A program made the position numbers and the translations under genes. Shown piece after piece: positions 42,444 through 51,969 of a stretch of 64,000 nucleotides of DNA (positions within the stretch are counted from its first letter, which is position 1; each line of letters begins with the position of its first letter). The notes under the pieces are model-generated. The model did no database searches, was not told where the DNA came from, and worked only from the letters and a program-made list of their open reading frames with translations. The stretch is taken from contig CAKVCL010000007.1 of assembly GCA_934725855.1 (NCBI GenBank), positions 1 through 64,000 of the forward strand, written 5' to 3'. Source of the DNA: an uncultured Cellulosilyticum sp. Its GTDB lineage: Bacteria; Bacillota; Clostridia; Lachnospirales; Cellulosilyticaceae.

Positions 42444-43445
42444 ATGTCCAAAATAGCAGTCGATATCATGGGTGGAGATCATGCACCAGATGAAATCATT
42501 AAAGGATGCATGATGGCCATTAAAGATATGAACTCAACGCTCGTTTTAGTCGGGAAAGAATCTGTCATTAAGGAAAAACTATCTGCCTATACATACGATG
42601 AGACAAAGATAGAAATCGTTAATGCAGATGAAGTGATTGAAATGGGAGAAGCTCCTGTGATGGCCGTTAGAAGAAAGAAAAATTCTTCTATGGTAATAGG
42701 ACTTAAGCTGGTTAAGGAAAAACAAGTGGATGCGATGGTGAGTGCAGGAAGCACAGGTGCATTACTTACTGGAGCTACCTTATTAGTAGGGCGTATCAAA
42801 GGGGTAGAAAGACCGGCTATGGCGCCATTTATTCCAACACAAACAGGCTGCTCATTACTCATTGATTGTGGAGCAAATGTGGATGCAAAACCTCAGTATT
42901 TAGAACAGTTTGCTCGAATGGGTACTGTTTATGTTGAGGAATGTTTACAAATTAAAAATCCTAAAGTAGGACTTGTCAATATTGGTACAGAAGAAGAAAA
43001 AGGCAATCAGTTAACAAAAGAAGCTTATGGATTATTGTCTGAATGTAAGGACATTCACTTTTATGGTAATGTAGAAGCAAGAGACATTCCAAATGGTTTA
43101 GTTGATATTTTAGTTTGTGATGGGTTTACTGGAAATGTGATTTTAAAGTTCATGGAAGGCTTTGGAAAATGGCTTCTTGGCATGATCAAAGCAGAATTTT
43201 TAAAAAGTATTAAAACTAAGATTGCGGCTTTATTTATGAAACAAGGCATTTCACAGATCAAAGCTAAATTTGATGTATCCACTAAGGGAGGCGCGCCTTT
43301 TTTAGGGATTAATGGGTTAGTCGTTAAGACACATGGTAGTTCAAAAGCCCAAGAAATTTATAGTACCCTGATACAAACAGAAGGCTTTATTAATGATCAA
43401 TTAGTAGAGAAGATTAAAGCTAAATTTGAGGAAAATGTAAAATGA
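42444..43445 (+). CDS. plsX: Phosphate acyltransferase PlsX
   Basis: PlsX converts acyl-ACP to acyl phosphate, the donor for PlsY in phosphatidic acid synthesis. The 333-aa protein starts IAVDIMGGDHAPDEII and has SAGSTGALL, NIGTEEEKGN, FYGNVEARDI, VCDGFTGNVILK and VKTHGSS, all family motifs. The ribosome binding site is AAGGTGATG. acpP follows 66 nt downstream, so acyl carrier and acyltransferase are coexpressed; plsY lies about 18 kb downstream at 61597. The fab genes often found between plsX and acpP are absent. Confidence 0.96.
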   Translation: MSKIAVDIMGGDHAPDEIIKGCMMAIKDMNSTLVLVGKESVIKEKLSAYTYDETKIEIVNADEVIEMGEAPVMAVRRKKNSSMVIGLKLVKEKQVDAMVSAGSTGALLTGATLLVGRIKGVERPAMAPFIPTQTGCSLLIDCGANVDAKPQYLEQFARMGTVYVEECLQIKNPKVGLVNIGTEEEKGNQLTKEAYGLLSECKDIHFYGNVEARDIPNGLVDILVCDGFTGNVILKFMEGFGKWLLGMIKAEFLKSIKTKIAALFMKQGISQIKAKFDVSTKGGAPFLGINGLVVKTHGSSKAQEIYSTLIQTEGFINDQLVEKIKAKFEENVK

Positions 43446-43511
43446 TATTGACTATAAAAGAGGTATAGACTATCATCAAACTATAAACGATTATTAAGAG
43501 GTGTGAAGCAA

Positions 43512-43748
43512 ATGGTATTTGATAAAGTAAAACAAATCATCAGCGATCAATTTAATATTTCGGAGGATGAAATTACCTTATCTACATCTTTTACAGATGA
43601 TTTAAATGCTGATTCACTGGATGTCTTTCAAGTGATTATGGCGCTCGAAGAAGAGTTTGAAATGGAAATTTCAAATGATGAAGCAGAAAAGGTATCAAAT
43701 GTAGGTGATGTAGTAGATTACATCAAACAAGAAAAAGGATTAGACTAA
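43512..43748 (+). CDS. acpP: Acyl carrier protein
   Basis: ACP carries growing fatty acyl chains on a 4'-phosphopantetheine arm. The 78-aa acidic protein has the attachment serine Ser35 in LNADSLDVFQ and the following acidic recognition helix. ATG 43512 lies 8 nt after AGAGGTG; an in-frame GTG at 43503 is part of that site and is unlikely to be used. A terminator follows. The order acpP-rnc-smc-ftsY is conserved through Firmicutes. Confidence 0.96.
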   Translation: MVFDKVKQIISDQFNISEDEITLSTSFTDDLNADSLDVFQVIMALEEEFEMEISNDEAEKVSNVGDVVDYIKQEKGLD

Positions 43749-43780
43749 GAAAAGGCCTCGCGATGCGGGGCTTTTCTCGT
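43747..43780 (+). terminator. Terminator after acpP
   Basis: GAAAAGGCCTCGC pairs imperfectly with GCGGGGCTTTTC (one bulge). The T-run is short, so termination may be partial ahead of rnc. Confidence 0.65.
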
Positions 43781-43872
43781 ATATGAGAAAATCTTCTTTT
43801 CTATGGGCATCCATCATTTTAAGGAGAAAGTTGCTAGATTTATTTCATTGACAATAAAGGAGATTGGATTGA

Positions 43873-44595
43873 ATGAGTAAGAAACAAAGTACAATTAATA
43901 AAAGAGAACTATTAGAAAAGATGCAAGCTATTCTAAACTATCAGTATCAAAATAAGGCTTTGTTAGAAGAAGCATTAACCCATAGTTCTTATGCAAATGA
44001 ACATCGCAATAGATTAATAAAAGACAATGAGCGTTTAGAGTTTTTAGGGGATGCGATTTTAGACTTGATTATTAGTGAGTATTTATTTAAGAAATTTAGT
44101 CAAATGCCAGAAGGGGATTTATCTAAAATTAGAGCAAGTATTGTTTGTGAAGGCTCACTTGCCAAAATGGCCCATCAAATGCAATTAGGGCAGTATATTT
44201 TACTAGGTAAGGGAGAAGAACTCACAGGTGGAAGAGAACGTGATTCTATTTTAGCAGATGCTTTTGAAGCCATTACAGGATCATTATTTATTGATGGAGG
44301 ATTTGCGTGTGCAAGGCAGTTTATTTGGGACACATTAGTCCAATCTGTAGAACAGACGGCTTCTATTGAAACACTTTACAAGGATTATAAAACATTATTA
44401 CAAGAAGCCATTCAAAAAATCAGTCCGAGTCCAATTCATTATGAAGTCGTTGGGGAAGAGGGACCAGATCATGATAAACACTTTTATGTAGAAGTTTTTC
44501 ATGAAGAACGTTCATTAGGACGTGGCATTGGTAAAAGTAAAAAAGAAGCAGAGCAGGATGCAGCCAAAAAGGCGTTAAAATTATATAATGATTGA
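43873..44595 (+). CDS. rnc: Ribonuclease III
   Basis: RNase III cuts double-stranded RNA in rRNA maturation and mRNA decay. The 240-aa protein has the signature ERLEFLGDAILDL near residue 52 with catalytic acidic residues, the second acidic cluster DAFEAITGSLFIDGG, and a C-terminal double-stranded-RNA-binding domain (about 165-238) ending GKSKKEAEQDAAKKAL. The ribosome binding site AAAGGAGATT precedes ATG 43873. smc begins 8 nt after the stop. Confidence 0.97.
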   Translation: MSKKQSTINKRELLEKMQAILNYQYQNKALLEEALTHSSYANEHRNRLIKDNERLEFLGDAILDLIISEYLFKKFSQMPEGDLSKIRASIVCEGSLAKMAHQMQLGQYILLGKGEELTGGRERDSILADAFEAITGSLFIDGGFACARQFIWDTLVQSVEQTASIETLYKDYKTLLQEAIQKISPSPIHYEVVGEEGPDHDKHFYVEVFHEERSLGRGIGKSKKEAEQDAAKKALKLYND

Positions 44596-44603
44596 GGTGA
44601 AAT

Positions 44604-47600
44604 ATGTATCTAGATAAGGTAGAGATACATGGATTTAAATCCTTTGGTGATGCCGTTAAACTAACTATTCCAAAAGGAATAACAGGTGTCATTGGACCAA
44701 ATGGAAGTGGGAAGAGCAATGTATCAGACGCTATTAGATGGGTACTTGGAGAACAAAGTGCTAAAAGTTTACGTGGAAGTAAGATGGAAGACATTATTTT
44801 TGCCGGGACCGAAAAACGTAAATCTTTAGGCTATGCAGAAGTTGCACTTACTATAAAAAATCCAGATCAAAAAATGACCATCGATTATGCGGAAGTGGTT
44901 GTTAAAAGACGCGTTTATCGCTCAGGTGAAAGTGAGTATTTTATCAATGGGAGTTCTTGTCGTTTAAAAGATGTTCAAGAGTTATTCATGGATACAGGTG
45001 TAGGAAAAGAAGGTTATTCCATTATTGGACAAGGTCAAATTGATAGAGTACTTAGTTCCAAACCAGAAGAAAGAAGAACTCTATTTGAAGAAGCTGCAGG
45101 AATTTATAAGTATAAGATGCGTCGACAAGAAGCGGAGCGTAAGTTAGATAAGCAAAGAGAGAATTTAACAAGACTTCAAGATATTATTGGAGAGATTGAA
45201 ACCCGTATTGAACCTTTGCAGATTGAAGCAGAGAAAACCACCCAGTTTTTAAAACTAAAAGAAGAATTAAAAATTGCAGAGGTTAATATTTTTATTCGTG
45301 AAATGGATCGACTTGAAGATGAAGTTAAAGCACTCACTGAAAAAATAGAAAATGTGCATGAGGAACTTAACAATCAATATCATCAGCAAGAAGCACAATT
45401 AGTTGAAATCGAAGCGGTAAAGAGTCAGCGGGATCAAACTTATAAAGCATCAGAAGCAATGATTGAAAAGATCTCTGAACTAGAAAAGGAAAAAGAGCGT
45501 CGACACAATCAAATTGCTTTAAATGAGGAGAAGGTTTCTAGCACAGAGCGACTGCTTGAACAGATTCATCAAGATCAAAAAGCGCAATTATTAGATCATC
45601 AAAATAAAAAAGAAAAGCTTTCTTTCTTAGAAACAAAGCGTACTGCCTTGGAAATTGAAAAAGCATCTAAAGAAAGCATTATTAAGCAAGAAGAAGCGCA
45701 AATTCAAAAGTTAGCTAGTGATCTAGACAACCTTTTAGGGCAGATTGATCGTTCTAAGATGGCACTTCACCAGAAGATGCGTGAAATTGATTTATTAGAT
45801 GCCGATATTCAAAAAAATGATGGATTAGAAAGTCAATTAGAGTTTAGAAAAGAGCAAATCAAAGAACAGATTGCAAGAATGAATAGTGAAATTCAGCATC
45901 AAGAAGTAAGTTGTTTATTGGCTCAGAAAAAACAAAAAGAAGTACAAAGCCAGTTAGAAGCACTAAAAACAAGTAGAGAAACACTAAATACGTCAAAAGA
46001 ACAATTCATGCAAAAAAAAATGCAGTTAGAGAAAAATATGGCGACGATTACCCAAAATATTATTCAAACAGAAAGACAATTAAAATGGTTACAGCATATT
46101 AAAGAAGAAAATGAAGGGTATTTTGGAAGTGTTAAGCAAGTTTTAAATGTTACCAGACAAGATAAAGCCAAGTGGAAAGGGATTATTGGGGTGGTCGGTG
46201 AACTACTAGAAGTGCCTCAAAAGTATGAAATAGCTATTGTAACAGCACTAGGTGGAGCGATTCAAAATATCGTTACTGCAAGTGAAAATGATGCCAAAAA
46301 TATGATTACAGTGATGAAACAGCGAGGGATTGGTAGGGTAACTTTTTTACCAATGGATACCGTAAAGCCGAGTACGCCGATTCATGAGGAACATTTAAAA
46401 ATTGAAAAAGGGTACTTAGGATTAGCTTATGAACTTGTAAAGTATGATAAGGCGTATCACCATATTATTTCTTCACTTTTAGGGCGTATTGTTATTGTAG
46501 ATGATATGCATAATGCTTCACGGATAGCTAGGCAGTATGGCTATAAGTATAAACTCGTCACATTACAAGGTGAAGTGTTTAATAGCGGCGGCTCATTAAG
46601 CGGTGGAAGCACTAAAAATCAAAGCAATAATCTCTTTTCAAGAACAAGAGAACTGAAGGAAGCAGAAGAAAAACTTAATCTTTTACGTTCTCAAAAATTA
46701 GAAGATGAAACAGTATTAAAATCGGTCAGCTACGAGCTTGAGACTAAGTTATCGGCATTAGAAAAAGTCGTTCATTCGGAAGAGTTACTCAAACAGCAAG
46801 AGCAGCAATATGAGTTAGAAGTTGAAAAAAACAATCATTCCTTAAGCTTAAACAAAGAAAATCAACTTCAATTAATCAATGAACGTAATAGCATTGAAGA
46901 ACACCTTGAAGAAATGAATAAAGGTAAAGAAGAAGTGGTTAAAAAGTTAACCATGATCAAAGAAAGTATTTTAAAAGATGAAGGTGCGATTTTCGATTTA
47001 GAAGAAAAAATGAAAACTTCAAGAAATGAAAAAGAACAATTTGAGAAAAATCTGACTGAAAAACGTATTGGTTTATCCACTACCATGCAAAACATTCAGT
47101 ATATGCTAGAGCAAATTCAGGAGTTAGAAGAAGTGATCAATAATCACGATACGAAGAAAGCACAATTAAAAGAAACCATCCAGAAATATGAAACGGAAAT
47201 CATTCATTTGAAACAGCAATCTACAGAAATTGCTAAGCAGATTGAAATAGATGAAAAATGGATTGAAGAAGCCCAAAATCAGCGTAAAATTTATGAGGCT
47301 AAAAAGATTGAACTGGAACAAAAGGAAAAAATATTAAATGAAGTTGCAAACGATTTAAGTCAAAAGGTCAATTTGCTAAAAGAGGAAAAGTATCGTTTAG
47401 AAAACAAGAAGGAAAGTAGTTTATTGCAAAAGCAAACATGGGGAAATAATATGTGGGAACAATATGAAATGACCTATAATCATGCGTTAAACTACAAAAA
47501 AGAAGACGTTCCAATGAATGAGTACAAAAAGCAAGCGGTAGACTTAAAAAGTCGTATTAAAGCGATTGGAAATGTTAATGTCAATGCAGTTGAAGAATAT

Positions 47601-48194
47601 CAAGAAACGAAGAAACGTTATGAATTTTTAACCACACAGCAAACGGATATTGAGAAGGCAGCAAATGCCTTAGTTGAGATGATTGAGAAATTAATGCAAG
47701 AAATGAAAGAGATTTTTAGAGCACAGTTTACGCTGATTGCACATAATTTCTCTGAAGTTTTTAAAGAGCTATTTGGTGGTGGAGAAGCTTATCTAGAACT
47801 GGTTGATGAAGAGAACATCTTAGAGTCTGGGATAGAGATTATTGCTAAACCACCAGGAAAGAAGCTACAAAACATGTCTCTTTTATCTGGTGGGGAAAGA
47901 ACTTTAACCGCTATTTCTTTGATTTTTGGTATTTTAAAATTGAAGCCATCTCCATTTTGTGTATTAGATGAAATTGAGGCTGCATTAGATGATGCAAATG
48001 TCATTCGTTTTGCAGATTACCTAGAGAAGCTTTCATCAGAAACTCAGTTTATCGTCATTACACATAGAAAAGGGACTATGGAGCATGCACATACATTGTA
48101 TGGTGTCACACAGCAAGAAAGAGGGGTATCAACGATCCTTTCTATTCAATTAGATGATGTTGATGCGTATATGGATAAAAAGAAGAGTAGTTAG
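44604..48194 (+). CDS. smc: Chromosome segregation ATPase SMC
   Basis: SMC compacts and separates sister chromosomes with ScpA and ScpB. The 1196-aa protein has Walker A GPNGSGKSN (Lys37), long coiled coils (about 170-500 and 660-1020), a hinge near 520-640 (GIIGVVGELLEV...GGSLSGGS), the ABC signature LLSGGERTLTA near 1094 and Walker B FCVLDEIEAALDDANV. Arm symmetry and length are normal. scpA and scpB are not in the window. It lies between rnc and ftsY, the standard Firmicute order. Confidence 0.97.
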   Translation: MYLDKVEIHGFKSFGDAVKLTIPKGITGVIGPNGSGKSNVSDAIRWVLGEQSAKSLRGSKMEDIIFAGTEKRKSLGYAEVALTIKNPDQKMTIDYAEVVVKRRVYRSGESEYFINGSSCRLKDVQELFMDTGVGKEGYSIIGQGQIDRVLSSKPEERRTLFEEAAGIYKYKMRRQEAERKLDKQRENLTRLQDIIGEIETRIEPLQIEAEKTTQFLKLKEELKIAEVNIFIREMDRLEDEVKALTEKIENVHEELNNQYHQQEAQLVEIEAVKSQRDQTYKASEAMIEKISELEKEKERRHNQIALNEEKVSSTERLLEQIHQDQKAQLLDHQNKKEKLSFLETKRTALEIEKASKESIIKQEEAQIQKLASDLDNLLGQIDRSKMALHQKMREIDLLDADIQKNDGLESQLEFRKEQIKEQIARMNSEIQHQEVSCLLAQKKQKEVQSQLEALKTSRETLNTSKEQFMQKKMQLEKNMATITQNIIQTERQLKWLQHIKEENEGYFGSVKQVLNVTRQDKAKWKGIIGVVGELLEVPQKYEIAIVTALGGAIQNIVTASENDAKNMITVMKQRGIGRVTFLPMDTVKPSTPIHEEHLKIEKGYLGLAYELVKYDKAYHHIISSLLGRIVIVDDMHNASRIARQYGYKYKLVTLQGEVFNSGGSLSGGSTKNQSNNLFSRTRELKEAEEKLNLLRSQKLEDETVLKSVSYELETKLSALEKVVHSEELLKQQEQQYELEVEKNNHSLSLNKENQLQLINERNSIEEHLEEMNKGKEEVVKKLTMIKESILKDEGAIFDLEEKMKTSRNEKEQFEKNLTEKRIGLSTTMQNIQYMLEQIQELEEVINNHDTKKAQLKETIQKYETEIIHLKQQSTEIAKQIEIDEKWIEEAQNQRKIYEAKKIELEQKEKILNEVANDLSQKVNLLKEEKYRLENKKESSLLQKQTWGNNMWEQYEMTYNHALNYKKEDVPMNEYKKQAVDLKSRIKAIGNVNVNAVEEYQETKKRYEFLTTQQTDIEKAANALVEMIEKLMQEMKEIFRAQFTLIAHNFSEVFKELFGGGEAYLELVDEENILESGIEIIAKPPGKKLQNMSLLSGGERTLTAISLIFGILKLKPSPFCVLDEIEAALDDANVIRFADYLEKLSSETQFIVITHRKGTMEHAHTLYGVTQQERGVSTILSIQLDDVDAYMDKKKSS

Positions 48195-48205
48195 GAGAAG
48201 CGTTT

Positions 48206-49414
48206 ATGAGTTTATTTAAAAAATTATTTGGGAAAAAAGACAAGGCAGGCAATGAATCAATTGCAGAAGAAAGCATTCAGGTAGATTTAGAGGAAACTGA
48301 GCAGAGTGAACAGGAAGAAATTGGAACGGAAGAAACTGAAACAGAAGAAAAGGCGGATCTATCAGAAAAGCAGAAAGAAACCTTTGATCAAGATCAAACC
48401 ACTGCTGAGGCACCTAATGAGACTGAAGAAAAAGATGTTATAGCAGATGAGAAAAGTAATGAAGAAGAGGAAGAAGCAGTTCTCCCTCAAAAACAGGGAT
48501 TTATTAAGCGCTTGTTTAGTGGTCTTAGCAAAACAAGAGATCAAATTCTAAAAGGGGTAGATGATGTCTTAAGTAACTTTAAGCATATTGATGAAGACCT
48601 TTATGAAGAATTAGAAGAAGCTTTAATTATGGCAGATTTTGGAGTAGAGACCACACTTCACATTATGGAGAAATTAAAAGCTAAGGTTAAGGAAGACAAG
48701 ATAACGGATCCAGTGGCTTTAAAGCCTGCCCTTCAAAATATTATTACAGCTTTTTTAACCGATCAATCATCAGAAGACATTTTAAATCCAGATGGTCCAA
48801 CGGTTGTATTGGTTATAGGGGTAAATGGTGTAGGAAAGACCACCTCTATTGGAAAGATGGCACATTTATTTAAGTCACAAGGTAAACGTGTTTTGGTTGC
48901 AGCGGCAGATACTTTTAGAGCGGCAGCGATTGAACAGCTAAATGTATGGACGGAACGTGCAGGTGTAGAAATTATCAAGCACGATGAGGGGTCTGATGCA
49001 GCCGCAGTTGTGTTTGACGCCATTTCAGCTGCAAAATCTCGAAAAGCAGATGTGTTAATTTGTGATACCGCTGGACGACTTCAAAATAAAACCAATCTTA
49101 TGAAAGAGTTAGAAAAAATTTCTCGCATTATTGCTAGAGAATATCCAGAAGCTAAGAAAGAAATTTTAATTGTGATTGATGCAACTACGGGGCAAAATGC
49201 ACTACAACAAGTGAAGCTTTTTAAAGAAGTAGCTGACATTAGTGGGATTGTTTTAACTAAGTTAGATGGAACTGCTAAAGGAGGAGCGATTGTAGGCATT
49301 TATGAAAGTCTAAAAGTACCTGTTAAATATATCGGGGTGGGAGAAAAAATAGATGACTTACAACCATTTGATGCCCATGCTTTTGCTAAAGCATTATTTG
49401 AAAATGAAGCCTAG
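48206..49414 (+). CDS. ftsY: Signal recognition particle receptor FtsY
   Basis: FtsY is the SRP receptor GTPase that docks ribosome-SRP complexes at the membrane. The 402-aa protein has a long acidic N-terminal A domain (about 10-95, mostly Glu), then the NG domain: GVNGVGKTTSIGK near 206, AADTFRAAAIEQL, CDTAGRLQNK, TKLDGTAKGG and YIGVGEKIDDL. The acidic domain is longer than in Bacillus FtsY (329 aa), closer to the proteobacterial layout. It starts 11 nt after smc. No terminator is seen before the next promoter. Confidence 0.97.
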   Translation: MSLFKKLFGKKDKAGNESIAEESIQVDLEETEQSEQEEIGTEETETEEKADLSEKQKETFDQDQTTAEAPNETEEKDVIADEKSNEEEEEAVLPQKQGFIKRLFSGLSKTRDQILKGVDDVLSNFKHIDEDLYEELEEALIMADFGVETTLHIMEKLKAKVKEDKITDPVALKPALQNIITAFLTDQSSEDILNPDGPTVVLVIGVNGVGKTTSIGKMAHLFKSQGKRVLVAAADTFRAAAIEQLNVWTERAGVEIIKHDEGSDAAAVVFDAISAAKSRKADVLICDTAGRLQNKTNLMKELEKISRIIAREYPEAKKEILIVIDATTGQNALQQVKLFKEVADISGIVLTKLDGTAKGGAIVGIYESLKVPVKYIGVGEKIDDLQPFDAHAFAKALFENEA

Positions 49415-49445
49415 AAAAGCGTTACGGTGTGTCAAGAAAAAATAC

Positions 49446-49474
49446 TTGACAAATAGGGGGAAGTTCACTATAAT
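49446..49474 (+). promoter_or_regulatory. Perfect consensus sigma-A promoter of ylxM-ffh
   Basis: TTGACA (49446-49451), a 17-bp spacer and TATAAT (49469-49474) match fully. Transcription should start near 49481. Confidence 0.92.
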
Positions 49475-49521
49475 AATCATTGTGTAAAGCAAAAATGACT
49501 GACAGTGGTCGGGAGATTGAA

Positions 49522-49875
49522 ATGGAAAAATTTGTAGTGATAACCTATTTGTTTGACTTTTATCAGGATTTACTCACTGAGAAGCAAAGTGACTTACTCA
49601 GAGAATATTATTTTGAGGATTTATCTTTAAGTGAGTTAGCGGAGCAACATAGCATTAGTCGACAAAGTGCCTTTGATACCATAAAAAAAGCAGAGCAAAA
49701 ATTACTAGATTATGAACAAAAGCTTCATCTGTTTGAAAAGTATCAAGCAAATGAACGCACATTGCTTCAGATTAAAGCACACTGTGAAAGACTAAGAGAG
49801 AATCTAGAGGGTGAACATGCAAATAGTGTAAATGAGGTCATTACTCTAGTAGATGGATTAATCAATAAGATGTAG
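49522..49875 (+). CDS. ylxM: SRP-associated putative DNA-binding protein YlxM
   Basis: YlxM-family proteins have a sigma-70 region 4-like helix-turn-helix and are encoded next to ffh; in streptococci YlxM modulates SRP GTPase activity. The 117-aa product has LLTEKQSDLLREYYFEDLSLSELAE followed by SRQSAFDTIKKAEQKL. The frame opens upstream to 49480, but the predicted transcription start (about 49481) excludes that codon and GGGAGA lies before ATG 49522. ffh starts 11 nt downstream. Confidence 0.92.
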   Translation: MEKFVVITYLFDFYQDLLTEKQSDLLREYYFEDLSLSELAEQHSISRQSAFDTIKKAEQKLLDYEQKLHLFEKYQANERTLLQIKAHCERLRENLEGEHANSVNEVITLVDGLINKM

Positions 49876-49886
49876 GAGGGCGTTAT

Positions 49887-51227
49887 ATGGCCTTTGACCA
49901 ATTATCAAGCAAATTACAAGATGTATTCAAACAACTAAAAGGTAAAGGAAAACTTACCGATAAAGATGTCAAAATGGCATTAAGAGAAGTAAAACTTGCC
50001 CTTTTAGAAGCAGACGTTAGTTTTAAAGTCGTTAAAAACTTTATTAAAACCATTGAAGCACGTGCCATAGGGCATGAGGTGCTAGAGAGCTTAACACCAG
50101 GCCAACAAGTCATTAAAATCGTTAATGAAGAATTGATTAATTTAATGGGTTCCACACAAAGCAAGATCAACTTTGCACCAAGAGGGATTACGGTCATTAT
50201 GATGGTAGGGTTGCAAGGTGCAGGTAAAACAACAACGAGTGCTAAATTAGGCAGTACGATTAAATCACATGGTAAAAGACCATTGCTTGTAGCGTGTGAC
50301 GTATACAGACCTGCTGCAATTGATCAGCTGATTAAAGTCGGTAAGCAAGTTAATGTGCCAGTTTTTTCATTAGGTGCCGATGTCAATCCAGTTGAAATTG
50401 CAAGACAAGGAGTTGAACATGCTAAGGCAAATAATATGGATGTTGTCATTGTCGATACGGCAGGGCGATTACATGTCGATGAAGTCTTAATGGATGAACT
50501 TAAGAATATTAAAAGCACGGTTAAACCACAAGAAATTCTGTTAGTCGTTGATGCTATGACAGGACAGGATGCGGTTAATGTCGCTGAATCATTTAATGAA
50601 GCATTAGGCATTGATGGTGTGGTGATGACAAAATTAGATGGCGACAGTAGAGGTGGAGCAGCTTTATCTGTTAAAGCAGTAACCAATAAACCTATTAAAT
50701 ATGTGGGAATGGGTGAAAAATTAAATGATTTAGAGCCTTTCCATCCAGAGCGTATTGCTTCACGTATATTAGGAATGGGAGATGTACTGACGCTTATTGA
50801 AAAAGCACAACAAGGCATTGATGAGCAGAAAGCTAAAGAATTAGAAGCTAAATTTAGAAAAGCAGAATTTAATTTTGAAGATTTCCTCGATCAGATGCAG
50901 CAAGTTAAGAAAATGGGTCCAATTAGTCAACTCTTAGGAATGCTTCCAGGAATGAATGGTATGAAGCTTAATGAATTACAAGGTCAGATTGATGATAGAC
51001 AAATGGATTATATCGAGGCGATTATTCTTTCCATGACAAAAGAAGAAAGACTCAATCCAAGTCTACTCAATATGTCACGCAAAAAGCGTATTGCCAAAGG
51101 TTCAGGAAGAGATATTCAAGAAGTCAATCGTTTAATCAAACAATTTGAACAAATGCAGAGTATGATGAAACAATTCTCTGGCGCAATGAAAGGCAAAAAA
51201 GGTAAATTTAAATTTCCTTTTATGTAA
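49887..51227 (+). CDS. ffh: Signal recognition particle GTPase Ffh
   Basis: Ffh binds signal sequences and 4.5S/6S RNA and targets nascent membrane proteins to FtsY. The 446-aa protein has the N domain (1-90), the G domain (GLQGAGKTT near 108, CDVYRPAAIDQL, VDTAGRLHVDE, TKLDGDSRGGAAL) and a Met-rich M domain (about 300-446) with the RNA-binding SRKKRIAKGSGRDIQEVNRLIKQF region. Strong GTAGGAGGGCG precedes ATG 49887. It leads into rpsP 33 nt downstream. Confidence 0.97.
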   Translation: MAFDQLSSKLQDVFKQLKGKGKLTDKDVKMALREVKLALLEADVSFKVVKNFIKTIEARAIGHEVLESLTPGQQVIKIVNEELINLMGSTQSKINFAPRGITVIMMVGLQGAGKTTTSAKLGSTIKSHGKRPLLVACDVYRPAAIDQLIKVGKQVNVPVFSLGADVNPVEIARQGVEHAKANNMDVVIVDTAGRLHVDEVLMDELKNIKSTVKPQEILLVVDAMTGQDAVNVAESFNEALGIDGVVMTKLDGDSRGGAALSVKAVTNKPIKYVGMGEKLNDLEPFHPERIASRILGMGDVLTLIEKAQQGIDEQKAKELEAKFRKAEFNFEDFLDQMQQVKKMGPISQLLGMLPGMNGMKLNELQGQIDDRQMDYIEAIILSMTKEERLNPSLLNMSRKKRIAKGSGRDIQEVNRLIKQFEQMQSMMKQFSGAMKGKKGKFKFPFM

Positions 51228-51260
51228 TATATAAAAAAAATTTTATGAGGTGAATCAATT

Positions 51261-51503
51261 ATGGCAGTTAAAATTCGTTTAAAAAGAATGGGACAAAAGA
51301 AAGCTCCTTTTTACAGAATCGTTGTAGCAGATGCACGTTCTCCAAGAGATGGTAGATTTATCGAAGAAATCGGTTACTACAATCCATGTCAAGAACCAAA
51401 TGAATTAAAAGTAAATAAAGAAGCAGCTGAAAAATGGTTAGCAAATGGTGCTCAACCAACAGATACAGTTAAAGACTTACTTAAAAAAGCTGGCGTTCAA
51501 TAG
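51261..51503 (+). CDS. rpsP: 30S ribosomal protein S16
   Basis: The 80-aa protein begins [36 protein letters not shown] sequence typical of S16, with the conserved [10 protein letters not shown] block. The ribosome binding site is GAGGTGAATC. The order ffh-rpsP-khpA-rimM-trmD-rplS is the classical Firmicute arrangement and joins protein targeting with ribosome assembly. Nothing unusual is seen. Confidence 0.98.
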   Translation: MAVKIRLKRMGQKKAPFYRIVVADARSPRDGRFIEEIGYYNPCQEPNELKVNKEAAEKWLANGAQPTDTVKDLLKKAGVQ

Positions 51504-51571
51504 TCACAAGTAGTCTATTCTAAAAAGGATTAATCATTCGATTAATTTTTAGGAATAAAGGGGGCCTTACC

Positions 51572-51802
51572 ATGAAAGATTTATTACGTGTAATAGTAGT
51601 AGAGTTAGTCGATCACCCTGAACAAATTGCTATATCAGAAAGAGAAGAGGACAATAAGCTCATTCTTGAACTGAAGGTTGCTCCGGAAGATATGGGAAAA
51701 GTAATTGGTAAGCAAGGAAGGATTGCAAAATCCATTCGTACGATTATGAAAGCTGCAACGTCTTCTGAATCAAAGAAGGTTGTTGTAGATATTTTGGAAT
51801 AG
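51572..51802 (+). CDS. khpA: KH-domain RNA-binding protein KhpA
   Basis: KhpA (YlqC) is a small KH-domain protein that partners with KhpB and influences division and RNA metabolism in streptococci and clostridia. The 76-aa product is one KH domain with the GKQGRIAKSIRTIM loop (GxxG as GKQG) near residue 44-57. The ribosome binding site AAAGGGGGCC precedes ATG 51572. A 13-bp hairpin overlaps its stop codon. It sits in the usual place between rpsP and rimM. Confidence 0.95.
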   Translation: MKDLLRVIVVELVDHPEQIAISEREEDNKLILELKVAPEDMGKVIGKQGRIAKSIRTIMKAATSSESKKVVVDILE

Positions 51803-51826
51803 GTTAGGGGGTTCCCTAACCTATTC
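51797..51826 (+). other. Stable hairpin at the end of khpA without a T-run
   Basis: GAATAGGTTAGGG (51797-51809) pairs perfectly with CCCTAACCTATTC (51814-51826). It covers the khpA stop. The absence of a following T-tract argues against intrinsic termination; an mRNA 3'-end stabiliser or processing site is possible. Confidence 0.6.
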
Positions 51827-51969
51827 TCTATATAGGGGAAAAATAAAGTTATAGATTTTCATGAATGCAGTATATCTGTGGACGAGTATAAAAATATTTT
51901 GTAAAAGTCTATAGAGATTCTAGATTGATGAAAGCTTATAAAATATAAATTGAAAGGATGGTAAAACCA

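Noticed and set aside
50324..50818. Reverse-strand frame of 164 codons opposite ffh
   Set aside because: Antisense shadow of a conserved gene; low-complexity Ser/Thr/Pro-rich product without motif.
51861..51914. 17-codon frame between khpA and rimM
   Set aside because: No ribosome binding site and no recognisable product.
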